Origin: Candidatus Aalborgicola bjergmarkensis
GTDB lineage: Bacteria > Pseudomonadota > Gammaproteobacteria > Burkholderiales > Burkholderiaceae_C
Direction: 5' to 3'
Assembly: GCA_016708725.1 (NCBI GenBank)
Contig: JADJFE010000001.1
Coordinates: forward strand, 248,001-312,000
Length of the DNA stretch: 64,000 nt
Part shown: in pieces, positions 52,163 to 60,285 of the stretch
How positions within the stretch are numbered: the first letter of the stretch is position 1
Layout of the letters: the number at the start of each line of letters is the position of its first letter
The notes under the pieces: model-generated
The model's input: the letters and a program-made list of their open reading frames with translations, nothing else
Databases searched by the model: none
What the model was told of the DNA's origin: nothing
Program-made: the position numbers and the translations under genes

Positions 52163-52381
52163 ATGGCGCGCAATTTTGTAGTCGAAGTGACTTTCGACCC
52201 TGAGAGCAACATGTGGGTTGGCGTATGTAGCGATATTGGACTGGTCACGGAGGCCGAGTCCTTTGAGGCTTTGGAGCACAGGGCAATGCTGATTGCGCAG
52301 GAGCTGGCGATGGATAACGGTGCCATGAAAGCAGACGAGACGGCTCGATTTTTCTTCCAGCACGAGTACGCAGTTGCTTGA
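52163..52381 (+). CDS. DUF1902-family small protein
   Basis: A 72-residue protein: ARNFVVEVTFDPESNMWVGV, then CSDIGLVTEAESFEALEHRA and MLIAQELAMDN. This HicB-like partial fold (DUF1902) is commonly found near toxin-antitoxin genes; function unknown. A strong ribosome binding site (AGGAGG) precedes the ATG. No partner toxin gene is adjacent. Confidence 0.75.
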   Translation: MARNFVVEVTFDPESNMWVGVCSDIGLVTEAESFEALEHRAMLIAQELAMDNGAMKADETARFFFQHEYAVA

Positions 52382-52432
52382 CGTATGGGAAGTGGCTATT
52401 ACCGCTCCTAAAAACATGGCCTTTTATTCCCA

Positions 52433-54075
52433 TTAGAAGGGAACATCCGGCCAGACGTTCCCCGAACAGTTTTGGGAACGATTCGCGCCACGGGATCGCG
52501 CCGTGGAATTCCAGATAGGACACACTCCCGGACTTGCGAGCGGGAGAGGTGGTGGAGCGGTTTTATGCGCTCCACACCGTCCAGGCGCTACATGCGCCGC
52601 TTTGAGCTTAGTCCTTACTTTCGACCAGAACGACCACACATGCTTTGACCGATTCCTTGCAGGTAGGTCAAAGGTGACATGGCCGCCGTTGCGGGCAGGC
52701 ACGAGGCCCATCTGCACGGTCAAACGTTCGGACAATCCCAATCCTCGACGGGCGATGGCGTAAGCCGCGCCCTGATGTACTGAAATGCCTTTTGCCTGGG
52801 CGTAATTGACCGCCCCGATTACCGACGTATACGCCGGATTAACTTCGATGATTTCAACGCCTGCACGAAATGCCGCCGCCTTGATGCTGGAGGCCACCTT
52901 GTTGCAGGCAAACGAAGATAGGAGTCGCGCCTGCTTGGGATCGGTGGTTTCCAGTTCGGCCTTTTTCTTCTGGAAGTTCAGCGTCTCCAGAACAATTGGT
53001 TTGCCCGCAGCCTGTGCCTGGGCTGCAAGGGCTACCGCAGCATCCCCAATGAGCGCTTTGGCCTGGTCTTGTGTCTTGCCGTAGGTGATGAGATCAATAC
53101 GCCGCGTGCCAATCAGGTTGCCAAACCGATCCGTTTCCGCCACAGCCAGATGGTCGGCATTGAGATCGACACCAATGGCCCCAAGTTCTTGCCTGGAAAC
53201 CTGTTCGACTGGTCGAACCTCGACACTGACAAATATCCTCCAGCCTTTGTCGTCTCGCACGAAACGGTAACTCAGCGCCGTACTGATCCGTTTGACGGTT
53301 GGCTTGCCGTCCTTGGTTTGCGTGTGGATACGTTGACTGGTAGCCAGCGCTGCTTTGATTTGCGCGTATCCGTAGGCAAAAAGCAAACACCTGTGATGTT
53401 CAGATACTTGCCGCTAGTCACCATGGCATTGGGAAGGCGTAGTTGCAGACTCAAAGTGCCATCTTGCGCTAGTGTTGCCTGACAGCTTTGGCACCCTGCC
53501 GTTTCATCCTGACTGCCCAGGACAAAGAATTGACTTGCCCGCGCCCTGCTCCAATCAGCTTTCCATTCTTCGTGGTCAGCGTAACCATTGGCTTGAAGAT
53601 CAAACTGTGCATGAAACAATTTCTTGCTGCCGAAACAGATGCGAACTGTTCCGGCTTCCTGGTCGGCTTTCAGTGCAGCAAGCCGGTTTTGCAGCGTTGC
53701 CAAGCGCCGTTTTTTCTGGTGTAGCTTATTGGAACCAGGTGCTTTCGTTTCAAGTTTGGCAACGACCTTGGCCGCTTGCGAATGCGCTTTCGGCCTCGGC
53801 GATCAGTTCGGGCGACGTTCCTTGATCGCGTCAATCTTGCCTTCAAGTCCTATGCGCATCGCATTGAACTGGCGTGCAGTTATATCGAACTTTGGCAAAA
53901 ACTCCCGTTTGAGGTCGTTGAGTGCGTCCCCGGCCTGGATTGCCGCAAACAGTCTGCGCTCGGCCTTGCCGTACAAGTTGGCATAGGCATCCAGAATCGC
54001 AGTCTGTTCCGGCGTCAGGTCAGGGCGCGTCTGATAGGTGCGGACTTGGGGTTTTGCCCATTCGCTTAACTTCAT
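52433..54075 (-). pseudogene. TnpB-related transposase, broken by several frameshifts
   Basis: Three consecutive reading-frame pieces together make one TnpB-related protein without zinc ribbon. Piece 1 (54075-53803): MKLSEWAKPQVRTYQTRPDL to IKERRPN. Then about 30 bp in another frame (PELIAEAESAFAS), then piece 2 (about 53790-53272; APGSNKLHQKKRRLATLQNR), then piece 3 (53386-52433) with RuvC-like motifs GAIGVDLNADHLAVAETDRF, PIVLETLNFQKKKAEL and VNPAYTSVIGAVNYA. At least three indels are needed, one in a T run near 53390. The first eight residues MKLSEWAK recall the start of IS607-type TnpA, suggesting an internal deletion. Inactive. Confidence 0.8.
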
Positions 54076-54109
54076 CTGAATATTATACCATTTAAGGGTA
54101 TTAAATGCA

Positions 54110-54232
54110 ATGTATTATTCAGCTGCTTGGAACCCTATTTCCCAAAAACAGTTGAGCCTCTCCGTCACCGTCAACTCTCGCACCACGGCAAACAAGCTGC
54201 TCAAAGAGGCTGGAATCAATCACAAGGTTTAA
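54110..54232 (+). other. Short unassigned ORF (40 codons)
   Basis: Reads MYYSAAWNPISQKQLSLSVT to KEAGINHKV and stop. Not recognised. It lies between the decayed transposase and the bcsG 3'-end copy and may be another fragment. The remainder of 54076-54424 holds that repeat copy and a tsaD-like fragment. Confidence 0.2.
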
Positions 54233-54263
54233 GCTGAAGTTCCTCCCCAAATACATTGAGCCA

Positions 54264-54367
54264 ACTCATTTTCCGGTCGGCACCCAGGTACCATCGCTGG
54301 ATTTCATGATGTAGCGCCCGCTGTTGTCGCGCATGACCACAATGTCGCCGTTCTGGGCCACGAATGA
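54264..54367. repeat. 104-bp direct repeat, copy 1 (duplicated bcsG 3' end)
   Basis: AACTCATTTTCCGGTCGGCA to GGGCCACGAATG. Matches 55163-55266, the native last codons of bcsG and its stop, at 100 of 104 positions by direct reading. Same orientation. The 0.8 kb between copies holds a tsaD-like scrap, a VapC-type module and one dispersed short repeat. Confidence 0.95.
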
Positions 54368-54426
54368 CAAATCGGCCAAGTTGGTGGGGCTGGATTATCC
54401 GGGCGGAGCTGCTTTGGCACGGTTTT
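54367..54426 (+). pseudogene. 60-bp fragment resembling tsaD
   Basis: Twenty codons read DKSAKLVGLDYPGGAALARF, close to a well-conserved segment of TsaD (tRNA threonylcarbamoyladenosine transferase: FDKxAKLLGLxYPGGPALA). It begins exactly where the bcsG repeat ends. Only this short piece is present. A gene scrap captured at the junction. Confidence 0.55.
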
Positions 54427-54832
54427 ATGGTGTGAGCGTGCGAACGAGCATACCGGAAGCTGCTGCCTGGGTAAGTCGCTCATCGTTCGTCCAGAACTCC
54501 GTGCATGCGTGGTGCTGCGCACATGCAAGATGCAGCGCATCCGGTGTTTTGAGTCTGTGTTGAACCCGTAAGCGCAAGGCGGACTCAAATACGGCATTGC
54601 CGATAGGCAGCCATTGCTGCGCGGCTATGAAGTCCTCGTAATCCGCTATCAGCGCTGCATTGGCATCCGTCATGGGCTTGACCAATACTTCCATTCGCAC
54701 CAGTGGCGAAAGACAAAGCGTCACATCCAGGTTGTTGGCGAGGAGTTTGCGTATGCGTGTGCTGAAAGGAGGAACGTCTTCCAGAAGATAGATCAGACAA
54801 CAGGTATCCAGATAGGCCATGCGCATGGTCAA
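54425..54832 (-). CDS. vapC: VapC-type PIN-domain toxin
   Basis: A 135-residue PIN-domain RNase: first acidic residue in MAYLDTCCLIYLLED, LCLSPLVRMEVLVKPMTD (the conserved Glu), then DALHLACAQHHACTEFWTND with the later acids (TPDALHLA; TNDERL). Full length for VapC. It overlaps its antitoxin gene by 4 bp. Confidence 0.9.
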   Translation of the reverse strand: MTMRMAYLDTCCLIYLLEDVPPFSTRIRKLLANNLDVTLCLSPLVRMEVLVKPMTDANAALIADYEDFIAAQQWLPIGNAVFESALRLRVQHRLKTPDALHLACAQHHACTEFWTNDERLTQAAASGMLVRTLTP

Positions 54833-55101
54833 TCCCGCCAGTCATTGCGTAAAGCAGCGATGCGTTGCTGGACTTCCGTTGGGTCGCTGACGGGGCGCCG
54901 CACATAACGTGGCGATGCGAGCAGCGCCAGCGCACGGGCCGCACTGCATTGGTCGGCATCTGGTTGTGCAGGCACAATGGACTTGTCAGGCTGGAGCAGC
55001 GTCAGCAAAGCGCGCCCGACCGGCTCAAAAGGAAGCGGCTCCAGCGGATGAATACATCCCCGTGCGTCAATTTCGACTTCAATGGTTTGCAACATGGTCA
55101 A
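54829..55101 (-). CDS. VapB-like antitoxin
   Basis: A 90-residue protein. MTMLQTIEVEIDARGCIHPL then EPLPFEPVGRALLTLL is a swapped-hairpin-like DNA-binding N-terminus (I-D-x-x-G-x-I-x-P-L-E). The C-terminus (YVRRPVSDPTEVQQRIAALR, then NDWRD) is the likely toxin-wrapping tail. Assigned as antitoxin from this pattern and its coupling to vapC. Confidence 0.8.
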   Translation of the reverse strand: MTMLQTIEVEIDARGCIHPLEPLPFEPVGRALLTLLQPDKSIVPAQPDADQCSAARALALLASPRYVRRPVSDPTEVQQRIAALRNDWRD

Positions 55102-55114
55102 CCTCGCTTATTAG

Positions 55115-55160
55115 GCTCCCAAAGCTTATGGACAGTGCGGGAGAAGCTATAAAAATGATG
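55115..55160 (-). repeat. Dispersed Comamonad-type short repeat
   Basis: Minus strand reads TTTTTATAGCTTCTCCCGCA followed by CTGTCCATAAGCTT. The first 20 bases are identical to the copy at 28831-28850. It lies just outside the native bcsG 3' end, between it and the VapC module. Confidence 0.7.
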
Positions 55161-55162
55161 CT

Positions 55163-55266
55163 AACTCATTTTCCAGTCGGCACCCAGGTGCCATCGCTGG
55201 ACTTCATGATGTAGCGCCCGCTGTTGTCGCGCATGACCACAATGTCACCGTTCTGGGCCACGAATG
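55163..55266. repeat. 104-bp direct repeat, copy 2 (native bcsG 3' end)
   Basis: Contains the bcsG stop and last 33 codons (SDGTWVPTGK at the C-terminus). Partner of 54264-54367. Confidence 0.95.
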
Positions 55267-56722
55267 GCGTGGTCTGGAGTTTTTCCAGCCGTGTGCTCCA
55301 GGTGGCTGCGCCTGCGGCGTAGGGGTTATCGGCCAACAAATCGGCAACCAGTGAAAACAGGCCAAAGTAGCTTACGGGTTGATCAATCAGTATCGGTGTG
55401 CCCTGTGTCGCAGTTTTCAGCCCCACCAGCTTGATGGCAGCGGGAACCAGGGAGATTTTGGGGTCGGGAATTTCACGGATGCCGTCAACGAGCTGACCCT
55501 TTTCCCGGCGCAGCGCACCGCCGTGCTCGGGAATCAGCAACAGCAGCACGGGTTTGCCGCTGGCCTCCAGTTGTGTGACGAAGCGGTCAAGGTCTGAGAG
55601 CAGCTTGGTGATGCGCGGTTTGTAGGTCTGCAGGCTGCTCAATGAGGCCGTGCCCGGCACCCGGTTGCCGTCGTGCAGGGTGATGCTGTTGTAGTACAAC
55701 GCCGTCGGCTGTGCGCCGTGTGACTGGCGTTGTGTCCACCAGCGTGACAGCAGTGCGTAGTCGTCATAGACCGGCGTACCATCAAAACTGTTCATGATGA
55801 CCGGCGCGTCCTTGTTGGACTCCAGCCGATTATCCAGTCCGGCCTCATGCGCCACAATTTTGGCAAAGGAGTAGTAAATGCCGTTATGGTTGAGCAGTCC
55901 AGCAGTTTGGTAACCGGCCTTGGCCAGGGATGGAAAGGTGGAACATTCTTCGGGACGTTCCTTGAAAAGCCCCTCTTCCTTCGTCTGGCCACAGGTGCCG
56001 CGCAGCACGCGGATTGCAGCCGGACCACTGTAACTGGCAGCGCTATTGAAGTTGCTGAATACCAGATCGAAACGCTTGAGCAGCGGCGTGTTGCGTTCCT
56101 CTACAAAATCCAGATCGTCCCACGACATGGAGCACACGTGCAGCATGACGATATCAAAGGGCGGCGGCGAGCTAGGTTTGGGGAACACCAGCCGGCGTTG
56201 GCTTTCCTTGGCGTAAAAGGCTTGCAACTGGGCATCCGGGCTGGCCTCGGTGTTGCTTGTTGCGGTGGTGGTTGGCGCTGGCGTGGGCGTAAGCGGTGAT
56301 GGTGCCGAGGCGTTGCCGATGGCAGCCACCAGTGGCACGCTGAGAATGGCGAGAATGGCAAACGTGGCAAAGCGCAGCCAGCGCGAAAGAATGGTGTAGA
56401 GCACGATGGTGCCCAGCAGTATGGCCATTTCCGCCGGTTGGAAGATGCGCCCGAACAGCTCCAGCAGGTACGCATTGCTAAAGCCGCTGATGGCACCGAT
56501 TTGCGACCAGACCCGCTCGACTGTGGGCAAGTAGGAGTCGTAGTAAAGCAGCGCAATAGCTGCGGGCCAGAGCACCCAGGGACGCAGGCGGTGCCAGCGC
56601 CCAGGTTGCACCGGCCAAAAGGCCAGGAGCGCCAGCAGCAGGTTGGGTATCCAGTGAAAACCGATGCTGTGGATGTAATACAGCCCGGTTTTCAGCAAAA
56701 AATAAAGACCAAAATAATTCAT
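55166..56722 (-). CDS. bcsG: Cellulose phosphoethanolamine transferase BcsG
   Basis: A 518-residue inner-membrane enzyme that decorates cellulose with phosphoethanolamine. Four or five N-terminal membrane helices (to about residue 150), a Pro/Thr linker, and a periplasmic alkaline-phosphatase-fold domain: IVMLHVCSMSWDDLDF, nucleophile Ser in NFNSAASYSGPAAIRVLRGT, AGLLNHNGIYYSFAKIV, NSITLHDGNRVPG and LLLIPEHGGALRREKG (metal ligands). Length matches the family. Overlaps the bcsA stop by ATGA. Its 3' end is duplicated downstream. Confidence 0.94.
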   Translation of the reverse strand: MNYFGLYFLLKTGLYYIHSIGFHWIPNLLLALLAFWPVQPGRWHRLRPWVLWPAAIALLYYDSYLPTVERVWSQIGAISGFSNAYLLELFGRIFQPAEMAILLGTIVLYTILSRWLRFATFAILAILSVPLVAAIGNASAPSPLTPTPAPTTTATSNTEASPDAQLQAFYAKESQRRLVFPKPSSPPPFDIVMLHVCSMSWDDLDFVEERNTPLLKRFDLVFSNFNSAASYSGPAAIRVLRGTCGQTKEEGLFKERPEECSTFPSLAKAGYQTAGLLNHNGIYYSFAKIVAHEAGLDNRLESNKDAPVIMNSFDGTPVYDDYALLSRWWTQRQSHGAQPTALYYNSITLHDGNRVPGTASLSSLQTYKPRITKLLSDLDRFVTQLEASGKPVLLLLIPEHGGALRREKGQLVDGIREIPDPKISLVPAAIKLVGLKTATQGTPILIDQPVSYFGLFSLVADLLADNPYAAGAATWSTRLEKLQTTPFVAQNGDIVVMRDNSGRYIMKSSDGTWVPTGK

Positions 56723-59277
56723 GACGATGACGGGCTGTCCGGGAGGGGCTGGATAGATTTTTCGGCGCGGCGTTTGCGGGCGTTGTCACGCAGGAGGTCT
56801 CGTAACGCCAGGGCGAATCTTTTATAGCCGTTGATGCTGGCCCTGGCGATTTCCAGCAGACCATGCAAAGGCTTGTCAACCTCTTGCGTCGTATTCCAAT
56901 GCACCCAGGCATCGGGACGCGCAAACGTGCATTGCACCAGATTGATTTCCTCCTGCAGCGTCAGGGAATCAAACTGCACGCCCACAAAATCGGTCTTGGC
57001 AAGGGCGACGTGGGCCGTGAAAACGTGTTCTATCCCGTTGTGCCACAGGCCCACATGGAGCCGTTCATCCGGTGCAAGCACCAGGCCGTGGGGCACACGC
57101 AGGCCCAGGCCGGTCATGGAGTAATCCAGACACGTGCAATGCACGGCCTGGCCACCAGCCAGATACAAAACGGCAGGCAATTGTGCCTCGACCCGGTGCG
57201 TGCGGCGCACCTGGCGCGATTCGGACGCCACGCCCAGGGCCGCGCCAAGTATCACGATACTGTAACTGGTCCAGACCAGATTCAGCAGCACGGTGCTGGT
57301 TTCTTGCGCATTGAAGACGAACAAGCGCAGCAAGCCCATGCCAAAAGCAGCAAGGTTCAGGGCGACCAGGATGGTGTAGGGGAGCGAGATCGCCCAGTCG
57401 AAATAGGCCTTGGACACCAATCCACCCTTGGCCGTCACGTTGAAGGCGCCCGCACGTGGCTTGAACAAGGCTACGGTGGTGGGGATGAAAATGTAGGCGG
57501 CCAGCACGGTTTCATAGACTTCGGCCCAGAATGAATGCCGGTATTCGCCCTGCACGTGGGCATTGGCCAGATTGGACTGGATGATGTAGGGCAGCACATA
57601 CAGGGCCAGCAGCACCGCGTGGGCGTTGATGATGTGCCACTCAAAGAACAAAAAGGCCATGGGTGCTGTCAAAAAGATCAGACGCGGCAGGCCAAAAAAG
57701 AAATGCAGCATGGCATTGGCGTAACAAATGCGCTGCCATACCGTCAAACCCTTGCCCAGAAACGGGTTGTCGAGCCGAAAAATCTGCGCCATGCCACGCG
57801 CCCAGCGCATGCGCTGCCCGATATGTGCCGAAAGACTCTCGGTTGCCAGCCCCGCTGCCAGCGTCTGGTTGATATAGGCGGTGTTGTAGCCCAGGCGGTG
57901 CATCCTGAGCGCTGTGTGCGCGTCTTCCGTTACGGTTTCGATAGCAATACCGCCTACTTCCATCAGCGGTTTACGCCGTAAAACGGCACAAGAGCCACAA
58001 AAGAACGTTGCATTCCAGAAGTCATTACCCGCTTGGACCAGACCATAAAACAGGGAACCTTCGTTGGGTACACGCCGAAACGTTCCCAGATTGCGTTCAA
58101 ACGGATCGGGCGAGAAGAAATGGTGCGGCGTTTGCAGCATCGCGCACAGGGGGTCGCGTTGAAACCAGCCGACACAGGCCTTGAGAAAACCGTGCGTGGG
58201 CATGTGGTCACAATCAAAAATCGCCACCAGTTCGCCATCGGTATGCGCCAGCGCATGGTTGAGGTTGCCAGCCTTGGCGTGTTTATTGTCGGGCCGGATC
58301 ATGTAGCCTACGCCCATGGACTGGGCAAAGGCGCGGAACTCTTCCCGCCGGCCATCGTCGAGTATAAAAATGCGCAGCTTGTCGCCCGGCCAATCCATGC
58401 CCATGGCCGCCAGCGTGGTGGGGCGCACCACACTCAAAGGTTCGTTGTAGGTGGGAATGAAGACATCGACCGTCGGCCAATGGGCGGGATCATGGTGCAA
58501 AGCCACCCGTTTGCGCTCCAGCGGCCAAGCGGTTTGAATGAAACCCAGCAGCACGATCAGCCAGGTATAGGCTTCGGCACCCAGCAGTCCTAGCCCCAGA
58601 ATGGCTTCGATGGCCGAATCGAACTCCAATGTTGTCGTCATCCGCCACCAGAGGTAGCGCCCGAGCGAGGTCAGGCTGATACCGGCCAGCAGCAAGGAGG
58701 GGTAGCGTCCAGGCAGACGCCGCACCACCATGGCCACGGCCCAGCATAGCAACAGGAACAGCAGTTGCCCCAGCATGCTGAAGGGTGTCGTCACCACGAT
58801 CAGGCCCAGCAGCACGGTCAGCATATTGAACGTCCAGCGTATGCCACGAATTCTGAGCACCGGAAGCAAGGCCTGTTCCAGCGCCTGGGCCGGAGCGACA
58901 AAATCAAAGCGCGCCGCAATCCACTCCAGCAGTGCCGTGAACTTGCGCAGCGGCCACAGCACCAGCCACACGATGGTGTTCAGTATTGCGGCCATGGTGT
59001 GCGCCAGACCAATCAGGTCCTGTACCAGCGCATGAACCCTGGTTCGGGGCCGCACGAACAGGCTCAGAACCCATACATGCCAGCGGGCATCCGGGGCAAT
59101 GCCCAGCGTGTGCGCGGCCCAGGTGCGTGGATTGGGGACACGCGCCGGATCGGGTGCTTGCAGCATCTGGTTTGCAGGCGGCAATACGAAGAGGCGCAGC
59201 AGCCAGGCCAACCAGCGCTCGGGCTGCGCCACCTGCAACTGAAATGCCAGCCAGACCAGGGATGCGTGCAGATTCAT
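56719..59277 (-). CDS. bcsA: Cellulose synthase catalytic subunit BcsA
   Basis: An 852-residue processive GT2 glycosyltransferase that polymerises UDP-glucose and exports the chain. About eight membrane helices; catalytic motifs ADG-type VFIPTYNEPLSVV, VAIFDCDHMPTHGF (DxD), IETVTEDAHTALRMHRLGYN (TED) and IGQRMRWARGMAQIF (QxxRW). The C-terminal PilZ domain (RQVRRTHRVEAQLPAVLYLA and CLDYSMTGLGLRVP) binds c-di-GMP and opens the active site. Start at 59277 behind GGAAGAAGG; the longer frame to 59391 lies within bcsQ. Coupled to bcsQ (ATGA) and bcsG. Confidence 0.96.
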   Translation of the reverse strand: MNLHASLVWLAFQLQVAQPERWLAWLLRLFVLPPANQMLQAPDPARVPNPRTWAAHTLGIAPDARWHVWVLSLFVRPRTRVHALVQDLIGLAHTMAAILNTIVWLVLWPLRKFTALLEWIAARFDFVAPAQALEQALLPVLRIRGIRWTFNMLTVLLGLIVVTTPFSMLGQLLFLLLCWAVAMVVRRLPGRYPSLLLAGISLTSLGRYLWWRMTTTLEFDSAIEAILGLGLLGAEAYTWLIVLLGFIQTAWPLERKRVALHHDPAHWPTVDVFIPTYNEPLSVVRPTTLAAMGMDWPGDKLRIFILDDGRREEFRAFAQSMGVGYMIRPDNKHAKAGNLNHALAHTDGELVAIFDCDHMPTHGFLKACVGWFQRDPLCAMLQTPHHFFSPDPFERNLGTFRRVPNEGSLFYGLVQAGNDFWNATFFCGSCAVLRRKPLMEVGGIAIETVTEDAHTALRMHRLGYNTAYINQTLAAGLATESLSAHIGQRMRWARGMAQIFRLDNPFLGKGLTVWQRICYANAMLHFFFGLPRLIFLTAPMAFLFFEWHIINAHAVLLALYVLPYIIQSNLANAHVQGEYRHSFWAEVYETVLAAYIFIPTTVALFKPRAGAFNVTAKGGLVSKAYFDWAISLPYTILVALNLAAFGMGLLRLFVFNAQETSTVLLNLVWTSYSIVILGAALGVASESRQVRRTHRVEAQLPAVLYLAGGQAVHCTCLDYSMTGLGLRVPHGLVLAPDERLHVGLWHNGIEHVFTAHVALAKTDFVGVQFDSLTLQEEINLVQCTFARPDAWVHWNTTQEVDKPLHGLLEIARASINGYKRFALALRDLLRDNARKRRAEKSIQPLPDSPSSS

Positions 59278-60101
59278 ACGCCCTTCTTCCTCGGTGTACC
59301 CGGTGCGGTATGCATGTGCTCCTGCAGCCAGCTGGCGACACCCTGCAAATCGTGTGCCGCTTGCGCCTGCGGCATGTGATGGGCAACACAATCGGTAGCA
59401 GCCATTGCGCTGGGTACCGATTCATCTTCATGCACCACATGCGGCAACACATGGCCATGCCACTGGGTCTGCAAGGCGTGCAAAGCCGTCTGCTGCGTCA
59501 CACGGCGCGGATCGAAGCGCGTGAGCAGCACGCCATGCACCGCACTGGCGCGGGCCTGCTGCAGCAGGGATTGCACCTCGGCATGGATTTGCTGGGCGCG
59601 CCAGGAGGCTTCAAGCACCACCAGCACCAGATCGGCGCAGCGCAAGGCCTGCTGTGCCAGCGGGCTGGGCCAGGTGGGCACATCGAGCAGGAGCAGGCTA
59701 TTTTGTTCCAGTGACAAGGCAGCCAATTGTTGCTGCAGCCAGTCGTCCTGGTTGCGCAAGCGTCCATGCAGCCGCTCCAGCAGCGCCACATCGGCCATGC
59801 CAAAGGGCAGCCAGCGCACCCGCGCCGAGTTTTCCAGTGCGGTGTCCCCCCACCACTGTCCGGTATCAACCAACTGCGCCCACCCCTGTTTGACGGGTTT
59901 TGTCCGTCCGAGATGCAGGCCCAGCGCGTTCTGGGCACACAGATCAAGCGCCAGGCAGGGTGCACCGCGCTGCGCCAGGATGCACGCCAGATTGGCAACC
60001 ACGGTGGTCTGGCCCGTTCCACCCAGGGGCGAGACCAAGGCGACAGTACGTATACCTGCTGGCATTGGATGAGTCATGGGAGGAGTCATGGGAGGAGTCA
60101 T
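59274..60101 (-). CDS. bcsQ: BcsQ, ParA/MinD-like ATPase of the cellulose operon
   Basis: About 275 residues. Deviant Walker A LVSPLGGTGQTTVVANLACI, ALDLCAQNALGLHLG, and LLLLDVPTWPSPLAQQALRC match BcsQ (YhjQ), the cytoplasmic ATPase that helps place and assemble the Bcs complex. The start is uncertain: three in-frame 12-bp repeats (ATGACTCCTCCC, twice, and ATGACTCATCCC) give ATGs at 60101, 60089, 60077 and 60065, and an upstream GTG at 60125 is also open. ATG 60101 lies 8 bp after the bcsF stop. Confidence 0.9.
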   Translation of the reverse strand: MTPPMTPPMTHPMPAGIRTVALVSPLGGTGQTTVVANLACILAQRGAPCLALDLCAQNALGLHLGRTKPVKQGWAQLVDTGQWWGDTALENSARVRWLPFGMADVALLERLHGRLRNQDDWLQQQLAALSLEQNSLLLLDVPTWPSPLAQQALRCADLVLVVLEASWRAQQIHAEVQSLLQQARASAVHGVLLTRFDPRRVTQQTALHALQTQWHGHVLPHVVHEDESVPSAMAATDCVAHHMPQAQAAHDLQGVASWLQEHMHTAPGTPRKKGV

Positions 60102-60108
60102 GGCGGTC

Positions 60109-60285
60109 TCATTCTTGCGTGTCACTTAGGCGCTCTTGCCGACCACGGTAGGGTTGTACATATTTTGGCCGCACCATCCAGTACCCGTTGCGCTGCACCA
60201 GCCGGCGCACGTTGCGCCACACGCGCCGCAAGGGCCAGGCAACCACCGCACCCAGCAGCATATACACAAGCAGATCAGGCAACAT
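60109..60285 (-). CDS. bcsF: BcsF small membrane protein
   Basis: A 58-residue protein in the gap between bcsE and bcsQ. One N-terminal membrane segment (MLPDLLVYMLLGAVVAWPLR) followed by a basic tail RRVWRNVRRLVQRNGYWMVR and PKYVQPYRGR. The layout of one helix, Arg-rich stretch and KPRYVxP-like end matches BcsF, which recruits BcsE to the membrane. AGGAG lies 7 bases before ATG 60285. Overlaps the bcsE 3' end by 11 bp. Confidence 0.8.
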   Translation of the reverse strand: MLPDLLVYMLLGAVVAWPLRRVWRNVRRLVQRNGYWMVRPKYVQPYRGRQERLSDTQE

